In this document: positions 8,012 through 17,723 of the stretch, piece by piece
How the letters are laid out: every line of letters begins with the position of its first letter
Numbering within the stretch: the stretch's first letter is position 1
Program-made: the position numbers and the translations under genes
Assembly (NCBI RefSeq): GCF_900128945.1
Contig: NZ_FQUD01000001.1
Coordinates: 806,001-870,000 of the forward strand
Direction of reading: 5' to 3'
Source of the DNA: Chryseobacterium sp. OV279
Lineage (GTDB): Bacteria > Bacteroidota > Bacteroidia > Flavobacteriales > Weeksellaceae
DNA length: 64,000 nucleotides
The notes under the pieces: model-generated
What the model was told of the DNA's origin: nothing
What the model saw: the letters and a program-made list of their open reading frames with translations, nothing else
Database searches by the model: none

Positions 8012-9556
8012 CTACTTGGGTTCTAAAACGCTGATAGGAATAATACATTCCTCCAATGAGATTCCACCATGCTGGTAGGTTTCTTTATAATAATTTACAA
8101 AATGATTATAATTCTTAGGATAAGCCAGGAAAATATTATTTTTCGCAAAAATATATTTTGAACTTAAATTTCCTTTTGGCAGGAATAACTTTTCAGGATT
8201 GGTGATTGCCCACACATCGCTGTCATCGTAGGTTAAGCTTTTCCCTGTTTTATAACGGATATTCGTGGATGTTTCACGGTCACCGACTACTTTACTCGGT
8301 CTTTTCACATACACTGTTCCGTGGTCTGTGGTGATCACCAGTTTGTAGCCGCTTTCTGCTGCTAACTTAATGATTTTTAAAATCGATGAATTTTCAAACC
8401 AGTTATAGGTAAGAGATCTGAACGTTTTATCATCACGGATCAGCTGATCTACAATATGATTATCCGTCTTAGCATGTGAAAGGATATCGATAAAGTTGTA
8501 AACAATGACCAATAGATCGTTGTTCTTGTGCTGGTTGAAATCATCATAAATCTTACGTTCGAAATCTGCATTCAGAACTTTAAGATACTTCATTGACTTA
8601 GATCCCAGACCGATTCTCTTCATCTGATCTTCCAGGAAGTCACGCTCAAATTCATTTTTATTTCCTTCTTCATTATCATTGAACCACTTGTCCGGGAAAC
8701 GTTTCTCGATCTCGGACGGCATAAGGCCTGCAAAGAAAGAGTTTCTTGCATACTGTGTCGCCGTAGGAAGAATACTGTAATAATAATCTTCCGAAACTTT
8801 ATTATAGTACTTTGTGAATAAAGGTTCGATCACTTTCCACTGGTCGTAACGTAAGTTATCTACCATCAGAAGAAGAACTTTTTCTTTTTCTACTTCAGTT
8901 TTAATTTTTTCTTTGAAAAGCGTGTGGCTCATCATCGGTTTGTCGGAATCCGTAAGCCAGCCTTCATAATTTTTTTCAATGAATTTAGCGAACTGAATAT
9001 TAGCTTCCTCTTTCTGGGACTGCAACAAATCTGCAAATTCATTGTCCGCTACTTTATCAAACTTGATTTCCCAGCTTAGGATTTTCTTGTAATATTCTGC
9101 CCATTCCTGATAGGTTCTCAGATAAGAAAGTTCCATAGACAGGTTTCTGAATTCCTGTTGGTACTGAAGAATTGTTTTTTGCTCCACAAGATTGTCCTCC
9201 TGCAGATTCTTTTTTAATGATAATAAAATCTGGTTAGGATTTACAGGCTTAAGAATGTAGTCAGCGATCTGAGATCCGATGGCTTCTTCCATAATATGTT
9301 CCTCCTCACTTTTTGTCACCATGACAATCTTTAAAGAGTTGTCTTTCTCTTTGATCATTGGGATGGCTTCCAATCCCGAAATGCCGGGCATATTTTCATC
9401 GATAAGCGTTAAGGCGAACTTTTCCGAATCCATAAGCTCTAAGGCTTCGTTCACGTTATTAACAGGGGTTACATGGTAACCTTTTTTTTCTAAAAATACG
9501 ATATGGGGTTTGAGTAAATCTATTTCATCATCTATCCATAATATCTTTTCCGACAT
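8012..9556 (-). CDS. porX: PorX, T9SS response regulator with PglZ phosphatase-like domain
   Basis: 514 residues. The N-terminal receiver domain (about 1-120) shows the acidic pair Asp9-Asp10, the phospho-acceptor Asp53 in LTLIDENMPG, and the KPVNP lysine. A helical linker precedes a PglZ / alkaline-phosphatase-superfamily domain with LLMVDNLRYDQWK, LPTATQYARNSF, DILSHAK and ITTDHGTVYVKRPSKVV. This two-domain layout is that of PorX, which with the kinase PorY controls type IX secretion genes in Porphyromonas and Flavobacterium; PglZ domains of PorX hydrolyse cyclic and linear oligonucleotides. PorY and the por structural genes are not in the window. A monocistronic unit is likely, with its own terminator. 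Confidence 0.93.
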   Translation of the reverse strand: MSEKILWIDDEIDLLKPHIVFLEKKGYHVTPVNNVNEALELMDSEKFALTLIDENMPGISGLEAIPMIKEKDNSLKIVMVTKSEEEHIMEEAIGSQIADYILKPVNPNQILLSLKKNLQEDNLVEQKTILQYQQEFRNLSMELSYLRTYQEWAEYYKKILSWEIKFDKVADNEFADLLQSQKEEANIQFAKFIEKNYEGWLTDSDKPMMSHTLFKEKIKTEVEKEKVLLLMVDNLRYDQWKVIEPLFTKYYNKVSEDYYYSILPTATQYARNSFFAGLMPSEIEKRFPDKWFNDNEEGNKNEFERDFLEDQMKRIGLGSKSMKYLKVLNADFERKIYDDFNQHKNNDLLVIVYNFIDILSHAKTDNHIVDQLIRDDKTFRSLTYNWFENSSILKIIKLAAESGYKLVITTDHGTVYVKRPSKVVGDRETSTNIRYKTGKSLTYDDSDVWAITNPEKLFLPKGNLSSKYIFAKNNIFLAYPKNYNHFVNYYKETYQHGGISLEECIIPISVLEPK

Positions 9557-9689
9557 AATTTAATTTTTTACATGGTTATTGTATCAAAATGTTGACCAAT
9601 TCCTTTTAAATTCTCACAAATTAGAGAGAATAATAGTTAAATATTAGTTAAATGAAAATCCTGCGAATCATTACTTCTATTTAATCTAT

Positions 9690-11333
9690 TTAAAAACCGG
9701 TCTTTATATAGTCTAAAGCTCTTTCCAGAACTTCATCTTTTCCTTCTAATATGCCCTTTACGGTAGGTTTTACCACAATATCAGGAATGATTCCTATCCT
9801 CTGGGTTTCTCTTCCGTCAGGATAATAAGCACCCAGTCCTGTAAAGCAGGTATCCAGGTCCGCAATCTTAAACCTGATGATGTCACCATTTGCTCCCGAA
9901 GTATTGCTTCCTATCACTTTGGCTTTCGGATGCTGTTTAAACATCATCGTTGTGGTCTCTGCCTGGCTTTGTGTATTCTCGTCAGCCAAAACCACGACAT
10001 TCCCCTTATAGTAATCCGGGTTCTTTCTGCCGATGGTGTTTTTTGCGCTATAAAATTTACTCAAATAATCGGTCTCCGGGAAATTAAATTGATAATAAAT
10101 TGACTTTTCCGGCAGAATCATCCTGCTTAAAGGAAAAATGGTCTGCTTGGGATAATTTCTGAGATCGAAAATGATAGACTTCGCCGATTTCAATTCCCGG
10201 TACATATCATCCAGATCACTCTTTTCAATGATTCCCATATTCACGTATCCCGTCTTTTGGTCCGCATCCAGAAACTTCCATTTTTGTATCGCTGATGGCT
10301 TTTCCCAGACGATGTCTTTGAGAAGATAGGTTTTGGTTGATAGACTAAGTTTCTGTCCGTCCCGCTCAATTTTAACCATAATAGAATCATTATTGCTGAA
10401 AAGGAAAAGACTTTTCACTTTTATAATTTTTCCCCAGGAATTGGAAGCTGGAACATATTTTCCTAAACTGTTCACCATTTGTGAGATCGTCCGGCCATTG
10501 ACATCATAAATGACATCGCCTTTTTTCAAAGGAGTTTCTTCGTTCAGTTTATTGGTGAGAATCTTCGTTACCACCAGTTTTCCTTCTGCATACATATATT
10601 CTACGGGAGCTTTTCTTCTCCCATACAGATTGGCGTTGATCAATGGAGAATATAAAAATGCGTGGGAGTCATCCACTTTTGTCACCAGCTCAGCAAGAGT
10701 CAGATGATAATTTTCATCATTGGTGATGGAGAGAAATTTCGGGATCATTTCCGTTAAAACATCATTCCAGTTCTGATCGGTCAGATATTTATATGGAAAA
10801 AAATATTCTACCAGATTCCAATATCTGAAAAGTTCCAAAAGACTGATCTGTTTAGAGGTGAATTTTGAACCGTATGAATTTTCATTTTTGAAATAGACCT
10901 TTTTTCCACCGTTTCCTACATAATGATTGCTTCCAAGATTTCTGTTGTTTTGAATAAACGAAAGCTGGCGGCTTACTTTTTCAGTGAACAGATGTTGATC
11001 ATTCATCCAGTTCAGATCAAAATTTCTTAAAAAATAAACTTTCTCTTTATCCTCTTTCGAACATTTTTTACATTCATCAACTTTCCCAAGATTATTGATC
11101 CAGTTAAAATACAGTTCATTCAACTGATCTTTGTCCCGGATATGGTCAACTTCATCTATTTTCTTTAAAAGCTCTTGGTCCCATTCAAAATCTCCATTAG
11201 CCACACGAGGATGGTAATATTTTAAAAATCCCCAGACCTTACAGAGCGACTCCAGCTTTTGGGTCTCAGATAAAGATTGTGCAAAAAAGGGGATACTTAA
11301 AAATGATATGATGAAAATGAATAAGCTTTTCAT
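9690..11333 (-). CDS. S41-family (C-terminal-processing-like) peptidase, secreted
   Basis: 547 residues with a signal peptide (MKSLFIFIISFLSIPFFAQ). A helical N-terminal region (to about residue 200) precedes a PDZ-like segment (EETPLKKGDVIYDVNG) and the tail-protease core: SIIFDLRNYP, VVVLADENTQSQAETTT with the probable nucleophile Ser456, and SGANGDIIRF. S41 proteases cut exported proteins at hydrophobic C-terminal segments; Bacteroidota carry many extracytoplasmic copies of unknown substrate. CKKCSK near residue 115 is a small cysteine pair not needed for the family. No operon partner; the next gene lies 180 bp away. Confidence 0.88.
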   Translation of the reverse strand: MKSLFIFIISFLSIPFFAQSLSETQKLESLCKVWGFLKYYHPRVANGDFEWDQELLKKIDEVDHIRDKDQLNELYFNWINNLGKVDECKKCSKEDKEKVYFLRNFDLNWMNDQHLFTEKVSRQLSFIQNNRNLGSNHYVGNGGKKVYFKNENSYGSKFTSKQISLLELFRYWNLVEYFFPYKYLTDQNWNDVLTEMIPKFLSITNDENYHLTLAELVTKVDDSHAFLYSPLINANLYGRRKAPVEYMYAEGKLVVTKILTNKLNEETPLKKGDVIYDVNGRTISQMVNSLGKYVPASNSWGKIIKVKSLFLFSNNDSIMVKIERDGQKLSLSTKTYLLKDIVWEKPSAIQKWKFLDADQKTGYVNMGIIEKSDLDDMYRELKSAKSIIFDLRNYPKQTIFPLSRMILPEKSIYYQFNFPETDYLSKFYSAKNTIGRKNPDYYKGNVVVLADENTQSQAETTTMMFKQHPKAKVIGSNTSGANGDIIRFKIADLDTCFTGLGAYYPDGRETQRIGIIPDIVVKPTVKGILEGKDEVLERALDYIKTGF

Positions 11334-11513
11334 GAAGGAATACTAGTTTATTAAAGCGATCAAAGGTAAATGTAAAACCAATATCACGCAAAGCTTAACC
11401 TACCTAAGCTTCATAAAATATGGTAAAAGCTTATGAAGTGACATTTTATATTTTTAAACAGAAATGGTCTCATGGACTTTAATCTCAATTCTAATGAGAA
11501 TTGCCGATAAAAA

Positions 11514-12287
11514 CTATTTTTTTTTCACTAAAGGATGGTTCGTCTCATTTCTTACCACTTCAAAGTGAGGCAGGTCATCAAATAACTTTGATAATGTGGA
11601 ATATCCATACGTTCTTGAGTCAAAACTGGGATCGATCTTTCTGATATTGGTACCGAGTGTCGAAATAAAAGCCATGTCATTTTCATTGGCAGATATTTCA
11701 AATGCTTTTGAAATCGTTTCCTCATCTTTTCTGGATAAAAAGCTTTGAAAGTCAGGGATTTTAGATATAACAGCTTCTTTTTTTACCGGATCTTCAGTTT
11801 TGTTTTCTTTGATCTTGTGGTTTTCAGTTTTTGATTCCTTTTTTATTTTAGGGGTAATATTTTCAGTATAAGTAAATATATCGCAGGATTTCACAAAAGC
11901 TTCAGGCGTTTTTTTCTCTCCGATACCCATGACGAAAAGTCCTTCCTCACGGATCCTCTTGGCCAGGCCGGTATAGTCGCTGTCACTGGACACGATACAG
12001 AAACCTTCAACACTTTTCCCATGCAAAATATCCATAGCATCAATAATCATGGCTCCATCCGTTGAATTTTTCCCGCTGGTATATGAAAATTTTTGAATTG
12101 GATTGATCGAATAGAGATTGACAAGATCTTTCCAGGAATTCATACTTTGGGAAGTCCAGTCTCCATAAATCCTCCTGATCGTAGCTTTGCCATATTTTGA
12201 AACCTCTTCAATGGTTTCTTTTAACAATTTGGCCTGAGCATTATCACCATCAATAAGAATAGCAATATTAAATTTTTTGTCACTCAT
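11514..12287 (-). CDS. NYN-domain nuclease-like protein with C-terminal LOTUS/OST-HTH domain
   Basis: 257 residues. The N-terminal NYN (PIN-like) domain, about residues 5-150, shows AILIDGDNAQAK, RRIYGDW, DGAMIIDAMDIL, IVSSDSDYTGLAKRIREEG and VMGIGEKKTP, with acidic residues in the expected metal-binding places. A lysine/glutamate-rich linker (150-175) joins a C-terminal winged-helix LOTUS-like domain with YGYSTLSKLFDDLPHFEVVR. NYN-LOTUS proteins are thought to bind and cut RNA; LOTUS binds G-rich or structured RNA in other systems. No neighbour hints at a target. Confidence 0.85.
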   Translation of the reverse strand: MSDKKFNIAILIDGDNAQAKLLKETIEEVSKYGKATIRRIYGDWTSQSMNSWKDLVNLYSINPIQKFSYTSGKNSTDGAMIIDAMDILHGKSVEGFCIVSSDSDYTGLAKRIREEGLFVMGIGEKKTPEAFVKSCDIFTYTENITPKIKKESKTENHKIKENKTEDPVKKEAVISKIPDFQSFLSRKDEETISKAFEISANENDMAFISTLGTNIRKIDPSFDSRTYGYSTLSKLFDDLPHFEVVRNETNHPLVKKK

Positions 12288-12468
12288 AGTTTTGCGTGTT
12301 GGATGATAAGTAATTATTTACGTTGATTAATTTATGGAAGGAATAATTTAAAAATTAATATACTTAAATTTAATGAGATGACCGGACTTATTCCGGATTT
12401 TTTTTGATTCCGGTTAGTTTTAAGATGATTATGAATGAAAATTAAATAAGGCTAAAATTTAAAATCCC

Positions 12469-12476
12469 TAACTTTG
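12469..12476 (+). promoter_or_regulatory. -7 box of the HD-domain gene
   Basis: TAACTTTG overlaps the first upstream ATG (12474) of the open frame, so that ATG cannot be in the transcript; the next ATG at 12498 is about 15 bases beyond the predicted transcription start. Confidence 0.7.
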
Positions 12477-12497
12477 TTTACTAATATCTACCTTTCA

Positions 12498-13724
12498 ATG
12501 CAGAACAAGCTAAAGATCATCAACGACCCCGTTCATGGTTTCATCAGAATCCCACACGAAATTTTATTTGACGTTATCGAGCATCCTTACTTTCAAAGAC
12601 TGCGAAGGATAGGACAGACCGGACTTCTGAATCTCATCTTCCCGGGAGCTACGCATACCAGATTTCATCATGCGCTGGGAGCGATGCACCTGATGTTTAC
12701 TGCATTGGAAACTCTGCGTCAAAAAGGGATTAAGATCTCTGAAGAGGAAGAAAAAGGTGCCATGCTTGCGATTCTGATGCACGATATCGGTCATGGACCG
12801 TTTTCCCACGCTCTGGAAAATATGCTGATGGATGACTGGCATCACGAAAAACTTTCGCTGTTGCTGATGAATAAATTAAATGAAGAATTTGACGGCCAGC
12901 TTTCCGTAGCGATCGAAATGTTTCAGGGGAAATACCACAGAAAATTTTTCAATCAGCTTATTTCTTCACAACTTGATGTAGACCGACTTGATTATTTGAA
13001 CCGGGACAGCTTTTTTACGGGTGTTTCGGAAGGAAATATTAATACACAGAGAATTATTTCCATGATGAATGTTTGTGGCGAAGGTGAATTGGTCATCGAT
13101 GCAAAAGGCGTTTATTCTATTGAAAATTTCCTGACGGCAAGAATGTTTATGTATTGGCAGGTGTATTATCATAAAACGTCTGCACTGGCTGAGTTTCTTT
13201 TGGTTGAGATCCTAAAGAGAGCAAAATATCTGGTTTCCCAAGGCATGGATCTGCCTGCAGGCGAAAATTTGAAGTATTTTCTTCACCGTGCAAAAAGTTC
13301 TGCCACCGATGAGGATATTTATCGGTTTAACCAGCTTGATGATAATGATATAATTCATGCCATGAAATCCTGGCAGAATTCTGATGACTTTATCCTTTCT
13401 TATTGGTGTCAATGCGTGATTCAGCGAAATCTTCCCAAAACGGTTATTTCTACACGTCCTTTTGCTCCGGAATTTATTGAAGAAAAAATAAAAAAAACCA
13501 ATGAATTTTTCGGAATTGATAATGGAAAGGAGCTTGTGCATGAGATTAAAAGAAAATTACTGCCATATGACACCGAAAAGCAGCCAATTTACCTTCTACA
13601 GAAAGATGGCAAAAAGATAAGGCTGGAAGAGTCCCAGGACCAGCTGTTGTCGGGGCTTATGGTTCATAAGACGGCCAGATATATTCTCACTTTTCCAAGG
13701 GATATTTCCAACATAATTTCTTAA
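12498..13724 (+). CDS. HD-domain phosphohydrolase (SAMHD1/dGTPase-like)
   Basis: 408 residues. The HD core reads RRIGQTGLLNLIFPGATHTRF-H, then LMHDIGHGPFSHALEN with the metal-binding His-Asp pair, and DVDRLDYLNRDSFFTGV, the pattern of the YdhJ/SAMHD1-like dNTPase group. Such proteins hydrolyse dNTPs or related nucleotides; the substrate is not known here. I place the start at 12498 because the earlier ATG overlaps the promoter box. It directly precedes the lipid A block, but lpxD has its own promoter, so cotranscription is not required. Confidence 0.9.
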   Translation: MQNKLKIINDPVHGFIRIPHEILFDVIEHPYFQRLRRIGQTGLLNLIFPGATHTRFHHALGAMHLMFTALETLRQKGIKISEEEEKGAMLAILMHDIGHGPFSHALENMLMDDWHHEKLSLLLMNKLNEEFDGQLSVAIEMFQGKYHRKFFNQLISSQLDVDRLDYLNRDSFFTGVSEGNINTQRIISMMNVCGEGELVIDAKGVYSIENFLTARMFMYWQVYYHKTSALAEFLLVEILKRAKYLVSQGMDLPAGENLKYFLHRAKSSATDEDIYRFNQLDDNDIIHAMKSWQNSDDFILSYWCQCVIQRNLPKTVISTRPFAPEFIEEKIKKTNEFFGIDNGKELVHEIKRKLLPYDTEKQPIYLLQKDGKKIRLEESQDQLLSGLMVHKTARYILTFPRDISNIIS

Positions 13725-13762
13725 ATAATATTAAAATTCACGTTCCTAAAATCAAAAAATGT

Positions 13763-13790
13763 TTGCGAATTATAGAATTTCTTATCTTTG
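13763..13790 (+). promoter_or_regulatory. Promoter of the lpx operon
   Basis: TTG at 13763-13765, a 17-bp spacer and TATCTTTG at 13783-13790 form one of the best Bacteroidota promoters in the window. The lpxD ATG begins only 6 bases after the box, so the message may be leaderless. Confidence 0.8.
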
Positions 13791-13796
13791 CAGAAT

Positions 13797-14828
13797 ATGG
13801 AATTTACAGCTTCGCAAATTGCAAGTTTTATTGACGGACAAATAATAGGCGACGAAAGTACGGTTATTACTGGGGTTTCACCAATTGAGAATGGTGAATC
13901 AGGGCATCTTTCTTTTATAGCACAAGATCGATTTTCGCATTTTTTAGATACCTCAAAATGCTCCGTTATTATTGTTTCGGAAAAACTTATAGATAAAGTT
14001 AATTATAATCCTACCTTAATTGTTGTAAAGGATGCATACCTTTCTTTCCAGATCTTAATGAATCTGTACCAGGAAATGCAGGGAAGAAAAGAAGGAATCG
14101 AAACCGGTTCCTCTATTCATGAAACTGCTGTGATTGGTGACAAAGCTTACATCGGGGCATTTACTTATGTTTCGGAGAAAGCCAAGATCGGAGAAGGTGC
14201 GCAGATTTATCCGCATGTGTATATCGGTAAAGGAGTAAAGATTGGTAAAAACTGTAAAATTGACAGTGGTGCCAGAATCTATGACTACTGTATTATCGGG
14301 GACAACTGTGTGATCCATTCCAACACGGTTGTGGGTGGCGACGGATTCGGTTTTCAACCTACCGCAGAGGGATTCAAAAAGATTCCTCAATTGGGTAATG
14401 TGATCATTGAAGATGACGTAGAGATCGGTTCAAACTGTAGCATCGACAGAGCTACCATTGGATCCACCATCATCGGAAAAGGAACGAAGATCGATAACCT
14501 CATCCAGATCGCTCATAATGTGAAGATCGGACAGAACAACGTTATTGCAGCGCAGGCCGGAATAGCGGGATCTACAACCATCGGAGACTGGAACCAGATC
14601 GGAGGACAGGTAGGAGTGGTAGGCCATATCAAAATTGGCAACCAGGTTAAAATTCAGGCTCAGAGTGGAGTGAATTCAAGCGTTAATGATAAAGAAACGC
14701 TGTACGGATCTCCGGCGATCAGCTACAATGACTATCTTAGAAACTATGTTCATTTCAGAAATTTTACTGAAATTGTACGAAGAATAAATAATCTTGAGGA
14801 TACCTCAAAAGATAAAACTAATGAGTGA
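13797..14828 (+). CDS. lpxD: UDP-3-O-acylglucosamine N-acyltransferase LpxD
   Basis: 343 residues. The N-terminal LpxD domain ([37 protein letters not shown]) is followed from about residue 100 by a left-handed beta-helix of hexapeptide repeats ([19 protein letters not shown]-type turns) and the acyltransferase motif [33 protein letters not shown] carries the catalytic His. It adds the N-linked 3-hydroxyacyl chain in lipid A synthesis. A TTG nine bases upstream lies inside the promoter box, so ATG 13797 is the start. The end overlaps the next gene, so it is the first gene of lpxD-lpxC/fabZ-lpxA. Confidence 0.95.
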   Translation: MEFTASQIASFIDGQIIGDESTVITGVSPIENGESGHLSFIAQDRFSHFLDTSKCSVIIVSEKLIDKVNYNPTLIVVKDAYLSFQILMNLYQEMQGRKEGIETGSSIHETAVIGDKAYIGAFTYVSEKAKIGEGAQIYPHVYIGKGVKIGKNCKIDSGARIYDYCIIGDNCVIHSNTVVGGDGFGFQPTAEGFKKIPQLGNVIIEDDVEIGSNCSIDRATIGSTIIGKGTKIDNLIQIAHNVKIGQNNVIAAQAGIAGSTTIGDWNQIGGQVGVVGHIKIGNQVKIQAQSGVNSSVNDKETLYGSPAISYNDYLRNYVHFRNFTEIVRRINNLEDTSKDKTNE

Positions 14829-16218
14829 TATGCAAAAAACACTCCAGGAAGAAGTAACGCTTTCTGGAATTGGCCTTCATACTGGTAAAGAAGTAAAACT
14901 TACCATTAAACCTGCTAAAGAAAATACAGGTTTTGTGTTCGTAAGAACAGATCTAGAGGGACATCCTCAGGTAGAAGCTGATGTTAATTATGTAGTTGCA
15001 ACAGAAAGAGGAACAACATTAGAAAAGCTGGGCGTAAAAATCACAACTTGTGAGCACCTTTTGGCTGCTTTGGTGGGATGTGATGTAGATAACGCTATTC
15101 TGGAAATGGATGCTTCAGAACCTCCAATTTTAGATGGATCTTCAAAATTCTTTGTTGAGGCTATTGAAAGTGTAGGTATTGTAGAGCAGAACATAGCCAG
15201 AGAATACCTGGTGATCAAAGAAGTTTTGAGCTATGCAGACCCTGCATCTGGATCAGAAATCACGATTATCCCTTCTGATACTTATGAAGTGACTACCATG
15301 GTAGATTTTGGAACTAAAGTATTGGGAACCCAGAATGCCACGCTTAAAAATATTTCAGAATTTAAAGACGAAATTTCTTCTGCAAGAACATTCAGCTTTT
15401 TACATGAGCTTGAAATGTTGCTGGATCACGGACTGATCAGAGGAGGAGATATCTCTAATGCGATTGTCTATGTAGATAAGGATCTCACTCCTGAAACTAC
15501 AGAGAAATTGAAAAAAGCCTTCGGAAAAGACAATGTTTCTATCAGACCGAACGGTATTTTAGACAATCTTACATTAAACTACCCGAACGAAGCGGCGAGA
15601 CATAAATTACTTGATGTAATTGGTGACCTTGCTTTAGCTGGTGTAAAAATAAAAGGTAAAGTCATTGCAAACAAACCGGGACACTTTGTGAATACCCAGT
15701 TTGCAAAAAAACTAAACCGTCAGTGGAAACTTCAGAAAAAGAAAAACGTGCCTGATTTTGACCTTACCAAAGAACCTGTATTTGATATCAACGGAATTAT
15801 GCGTCTTATGCCGCACAGACCTCCGTTCTTATTGATCGATAAAATTCTTGAACTTTCAGATTCTCATGTGGTAGGTCTGAAAAATGTAACGATGAACGAG
15901 CCTTTTTTTGTAGGACATTTCCCTAAAGAGCCTGTAATGCCTGGAGTTCTTCAGGTAGAAGCTTTGGCGCAGACGGGAGGTATCCTTGTATTGGCAAGCG
16001 TTCCGGATCCGGAAAATTATTCTACTTATTTTATCAAAATCGATAAAGTGAAATTCAAGAAAAAAGTAGTTCCTGGTGATACTATTATTTTCAAGATTGA
16101 ATTGATAGAGCCCATCCGAAGAGGTATCGTACATATGCAGGGATATGGATATGTAGGAGGTACCGTGGTTGTAGAAGCAGAATTAATGGCTCAAGTTGCA
16201 AAAAATAAAGTTGATTAA
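14821..16218 (+). CDS. lpxC: Bifunctional LpxC deacetylase / FabZ dehydratase
   Basis: 465 residues in two enzymes. Residues about 1-300 are Lpx[22 protein letters not shown] with one zinc His, [12 protein letters not shown], and [14 protein letters not shown] with the other zinc ligands; it deacetylates UDP-3-O-acyl-GlcNAc, the committed step of lipid A synthesis. Residues about 320-465 are Fab[37 protein letters not shown] with the catalytic His and Glu; it dehydrates 3-hydroxyacyl-ACP. The fusion is known in Bacteroidota and puts two enzymes competing for 3-hydroxyacyl-ACP under one control. The start ATG at 14821 overlaps lpxD by 8 bases; ATG 14830 is also possible. Confidence 0.95.
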   Translation: MSDMQKTLQEEVTLSGIGLHTGKEVKLTIKPAKENTGFVFVRTDLEGHPQVEADVNYVVATERGTTLEKLGVKITTCEHLLAALVGCDVDNAILEMDASEPPILDGSSKFFVEAIESVGIVEQNIAREYLVIKEVLSYADPASGSEITIIPSDTYEVTTMVDFGTKVLGTQNATLKNISEFKDEISSARTFSFLHELEMLLDHGLIRGGDISNAIVYVDKDLTPETTEKLKKAFGKDNVSIRPNGILDNLTLNYPNEAARHKLLDVIGDLALAGVKIKGKVIANKPGHFVNTQFAKKLNRQWKLQKKKNVPDFDLTKEPVFDINGIMRLMPHRPPFLLIDKILELSDSHVVGLKNVTMNEPFFVGHFPKEPVMPGVLQVEALAQTGGILVLASVPDPENYSTYFIKIDKVKFKKKVVPGDTIIFKIELIEPIRRGIVHMQGYGYVGGTVVVEAELMAQVAKNKVD

Positions 16219-17013
16219 ATGATTCATCAATTAGCCGCCGTAGATAAACGCGCAAAAATCAGCAAAAATGTTATTGTAGAACCTTTTACTACAATAGCAG
16301 GGGACGTGGAAATAGGAGAAGGAACCTGGATCGGACCAAATGTTACCATCATGGATGGAGCAAGAATAGGAAAGGATTGTAAAATTTTTCCGGGAACTGT
16401 AATCTCTGCGATCCCTCAGGATCTGAAATTTGATGGTGAAGATACACAGACCATTATTGGAGACAGTACTACTTTAAGAGAATGTGTCACCGTCAACAGA
16501 GGAACCAAAGCGTTAGGATTTACCAGAGTCGGCAGCAACTGCCTTATTATGGCAACTTCTCACATTGCCCATGACTGTATCATTGGTGACAATGTCATCA
16601 TCGCCAACGGTTGTGGTATTGCAGGACACGTAGAAATAGGTGATTTTACCGTAATGGGAGGATTATCTGCAGTACAGCAGTTTGGAAAGATCGGAAAACA
16701 CACCATGATCTCCGGAGGATCTTTGATCAGAAAAGATATTCCACCTTACGTAAAAGTAGCAAGAGACCCGATTTCTTATGCAGGAATCAATTCTGTAGGA
16801 TTAAGAAGAAGAGGATTCTCCAATGAGAAAATCTTTGAAATTCAGAAAATCTACAGAGCCATCTTCCAGATGAAGATGAACGTTTCCCAGGCTTTGGCAT
16901 TTATTGAAAAAGAAATGCTTCCGACTGCTGAAAGAGACGAAATTCTTCAGTTTATCCAGAACTCTCCAAGAGGTATTGTGAAAGGATACGGAACGACCAA
17001 GGATAGCAACTAA
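16219..17013 (+). CDS. lpxA: UDP-N-acetylglucosamine acyltransferase LpxA
   Basis: 264 residues, standard length. A left-handed beta-helix of hexapeptide repeats fills residues 1-190, with AIPQDLKFDGEDT, LRECVTVNRGT and ATSHIAHDCIIGDNVIIANG holding the catalytic His; the C-terminal helical domain has GLRRRGFSNEKI and YRAIFQ. It makes UDP-3-O-acyl-GlcNAc, the first step of lipid A synthesis. The ATG begins directly after the lpxC/fabZ stop (TAAATG), showing tight coupling. Confidence 0.96.
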   Translation: MIHQLAAVDKRAKISKNVIVEPFTTIAGDVEIGEGTWIGPNVTIMDGARIGKDCKIFPGTVISAIPQDLKFDGEDTQTIIGDSTTLRECVTVNRGTKALGFTRVGSNCLIMATSHIAHDCIIGDNVIIANGCGIAGHVEIGDFTVMGGLSAVQQFGKIGKHTMISGGSLIRKDIPPYVKVARDPISYAGINSVGLRRRGFSNEKIFEIQKIYRAIFQMKMNVSQALAFIEKEMLPTAERDEILQFIQNSPRGIVKGYGTTKDSN

Positions 17014-17089
17014 CAGCGACAAAAAGACGGATAATCAATTTAATCATTGACCGCAATAAAAACTAAAATAAAAAAGATAACATAAATTA

Positions 17090-17653
17090 ATGGCAACAAG
17101 TAACGATATAAGAAAAGGACTTTGCATCGAGTTTAGCAATGATATTTTCAAGGTAGTTGAATTTATGCACGTAAAGCCAGGGAAAGGACCTGCTTTCGTA
17201 AGAACAAAACTAAAATCGGTAACGAACGGAAAAGTTCTTGACAATACTTTTTCTGCAGGACACAAAATTGATGAAGTAAAAGTAATCACCAGAAAATTCC
17301 AGTATCTTTATGATGATGAGAATGGTTTCCACTTCATGAATAATGATGACTTCTCTCAATTGTATCTTGATAAAGAGATGATCGAAAACTCTCAGTTCAT
17401 GAAAGCTGGTGAAGAAGTAACTATCATTTTGAAAGAAGTAGACGAAACTCCACTTTCTGCAGAACTTCCTCAGTCGGTATATCTTGAAATTATAGAAGCT
17501 GATCCGGGTGTAAAAGGAAATACAGCGACCAATGCTCTTAAGAATGCAATCGTTGAAACCGGTGCGAGAGTAATGGTTCCGTTATTCATCGAGCCAGGTG
17601 ATAAAATCAAAGTAAACACTGAAGACGGTAGCTACTTAGAAAGAGTAAAATAA
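17090..17653 (+). CDS. efp: Elongation factor P
   Basis: 187 residues with the three beta-barrel domains of EF-P, which rescues ribosomes stalled on proline stretches. The tip loop of domain I reads [10 protein letters not shown] with Lys32 at the position modified in many bacteria. The C-terminal domain has [24 protein letters not shown]. It follows lpxA after 76 bp and may be read from the lpx promoter. Confidence 0.96.
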   Translation: MATSNDIRKGLCIEFSNDIFKVVEFMHVKPGKGPAFVRTKLKSVTNGKVLDNTFSAGHKIDEVKVITRKFQYLYDDENGFHFMNNDDFSQLYLDKEMIENSQFMKAGEEVTIILKEVDETPLSAELPQSVYLEIIEADPGVKGNTATNALKNAIVETGARVMVPLFIEPGDKIKVNTEDGSYLERVK

Positions 17654-17668
17654 TCATAAAATTTACAT

Positions 17669-17700
17669 AAATTCGGTTTGCACTAGCAGTCCGAATTTTG
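17669..17700 (+). terminator. Probable terminator after efp
   Basis: 8-bp stem AAATTCGG / CCGAATTT with a 14-base loop, followed by TGTTTTTAT; weaker than others in the window and could be partly read through into the next gene. Confidence 0.6.
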
Positions 17701-17723
17701 TTTTTATAAGAAAATCTATTGTT

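Noticed and set aside
14055..14390. Antisense frames inside the lpx genes
   Set aside because: They are by-products of the repetitive hexapeptide codons on the other strand.
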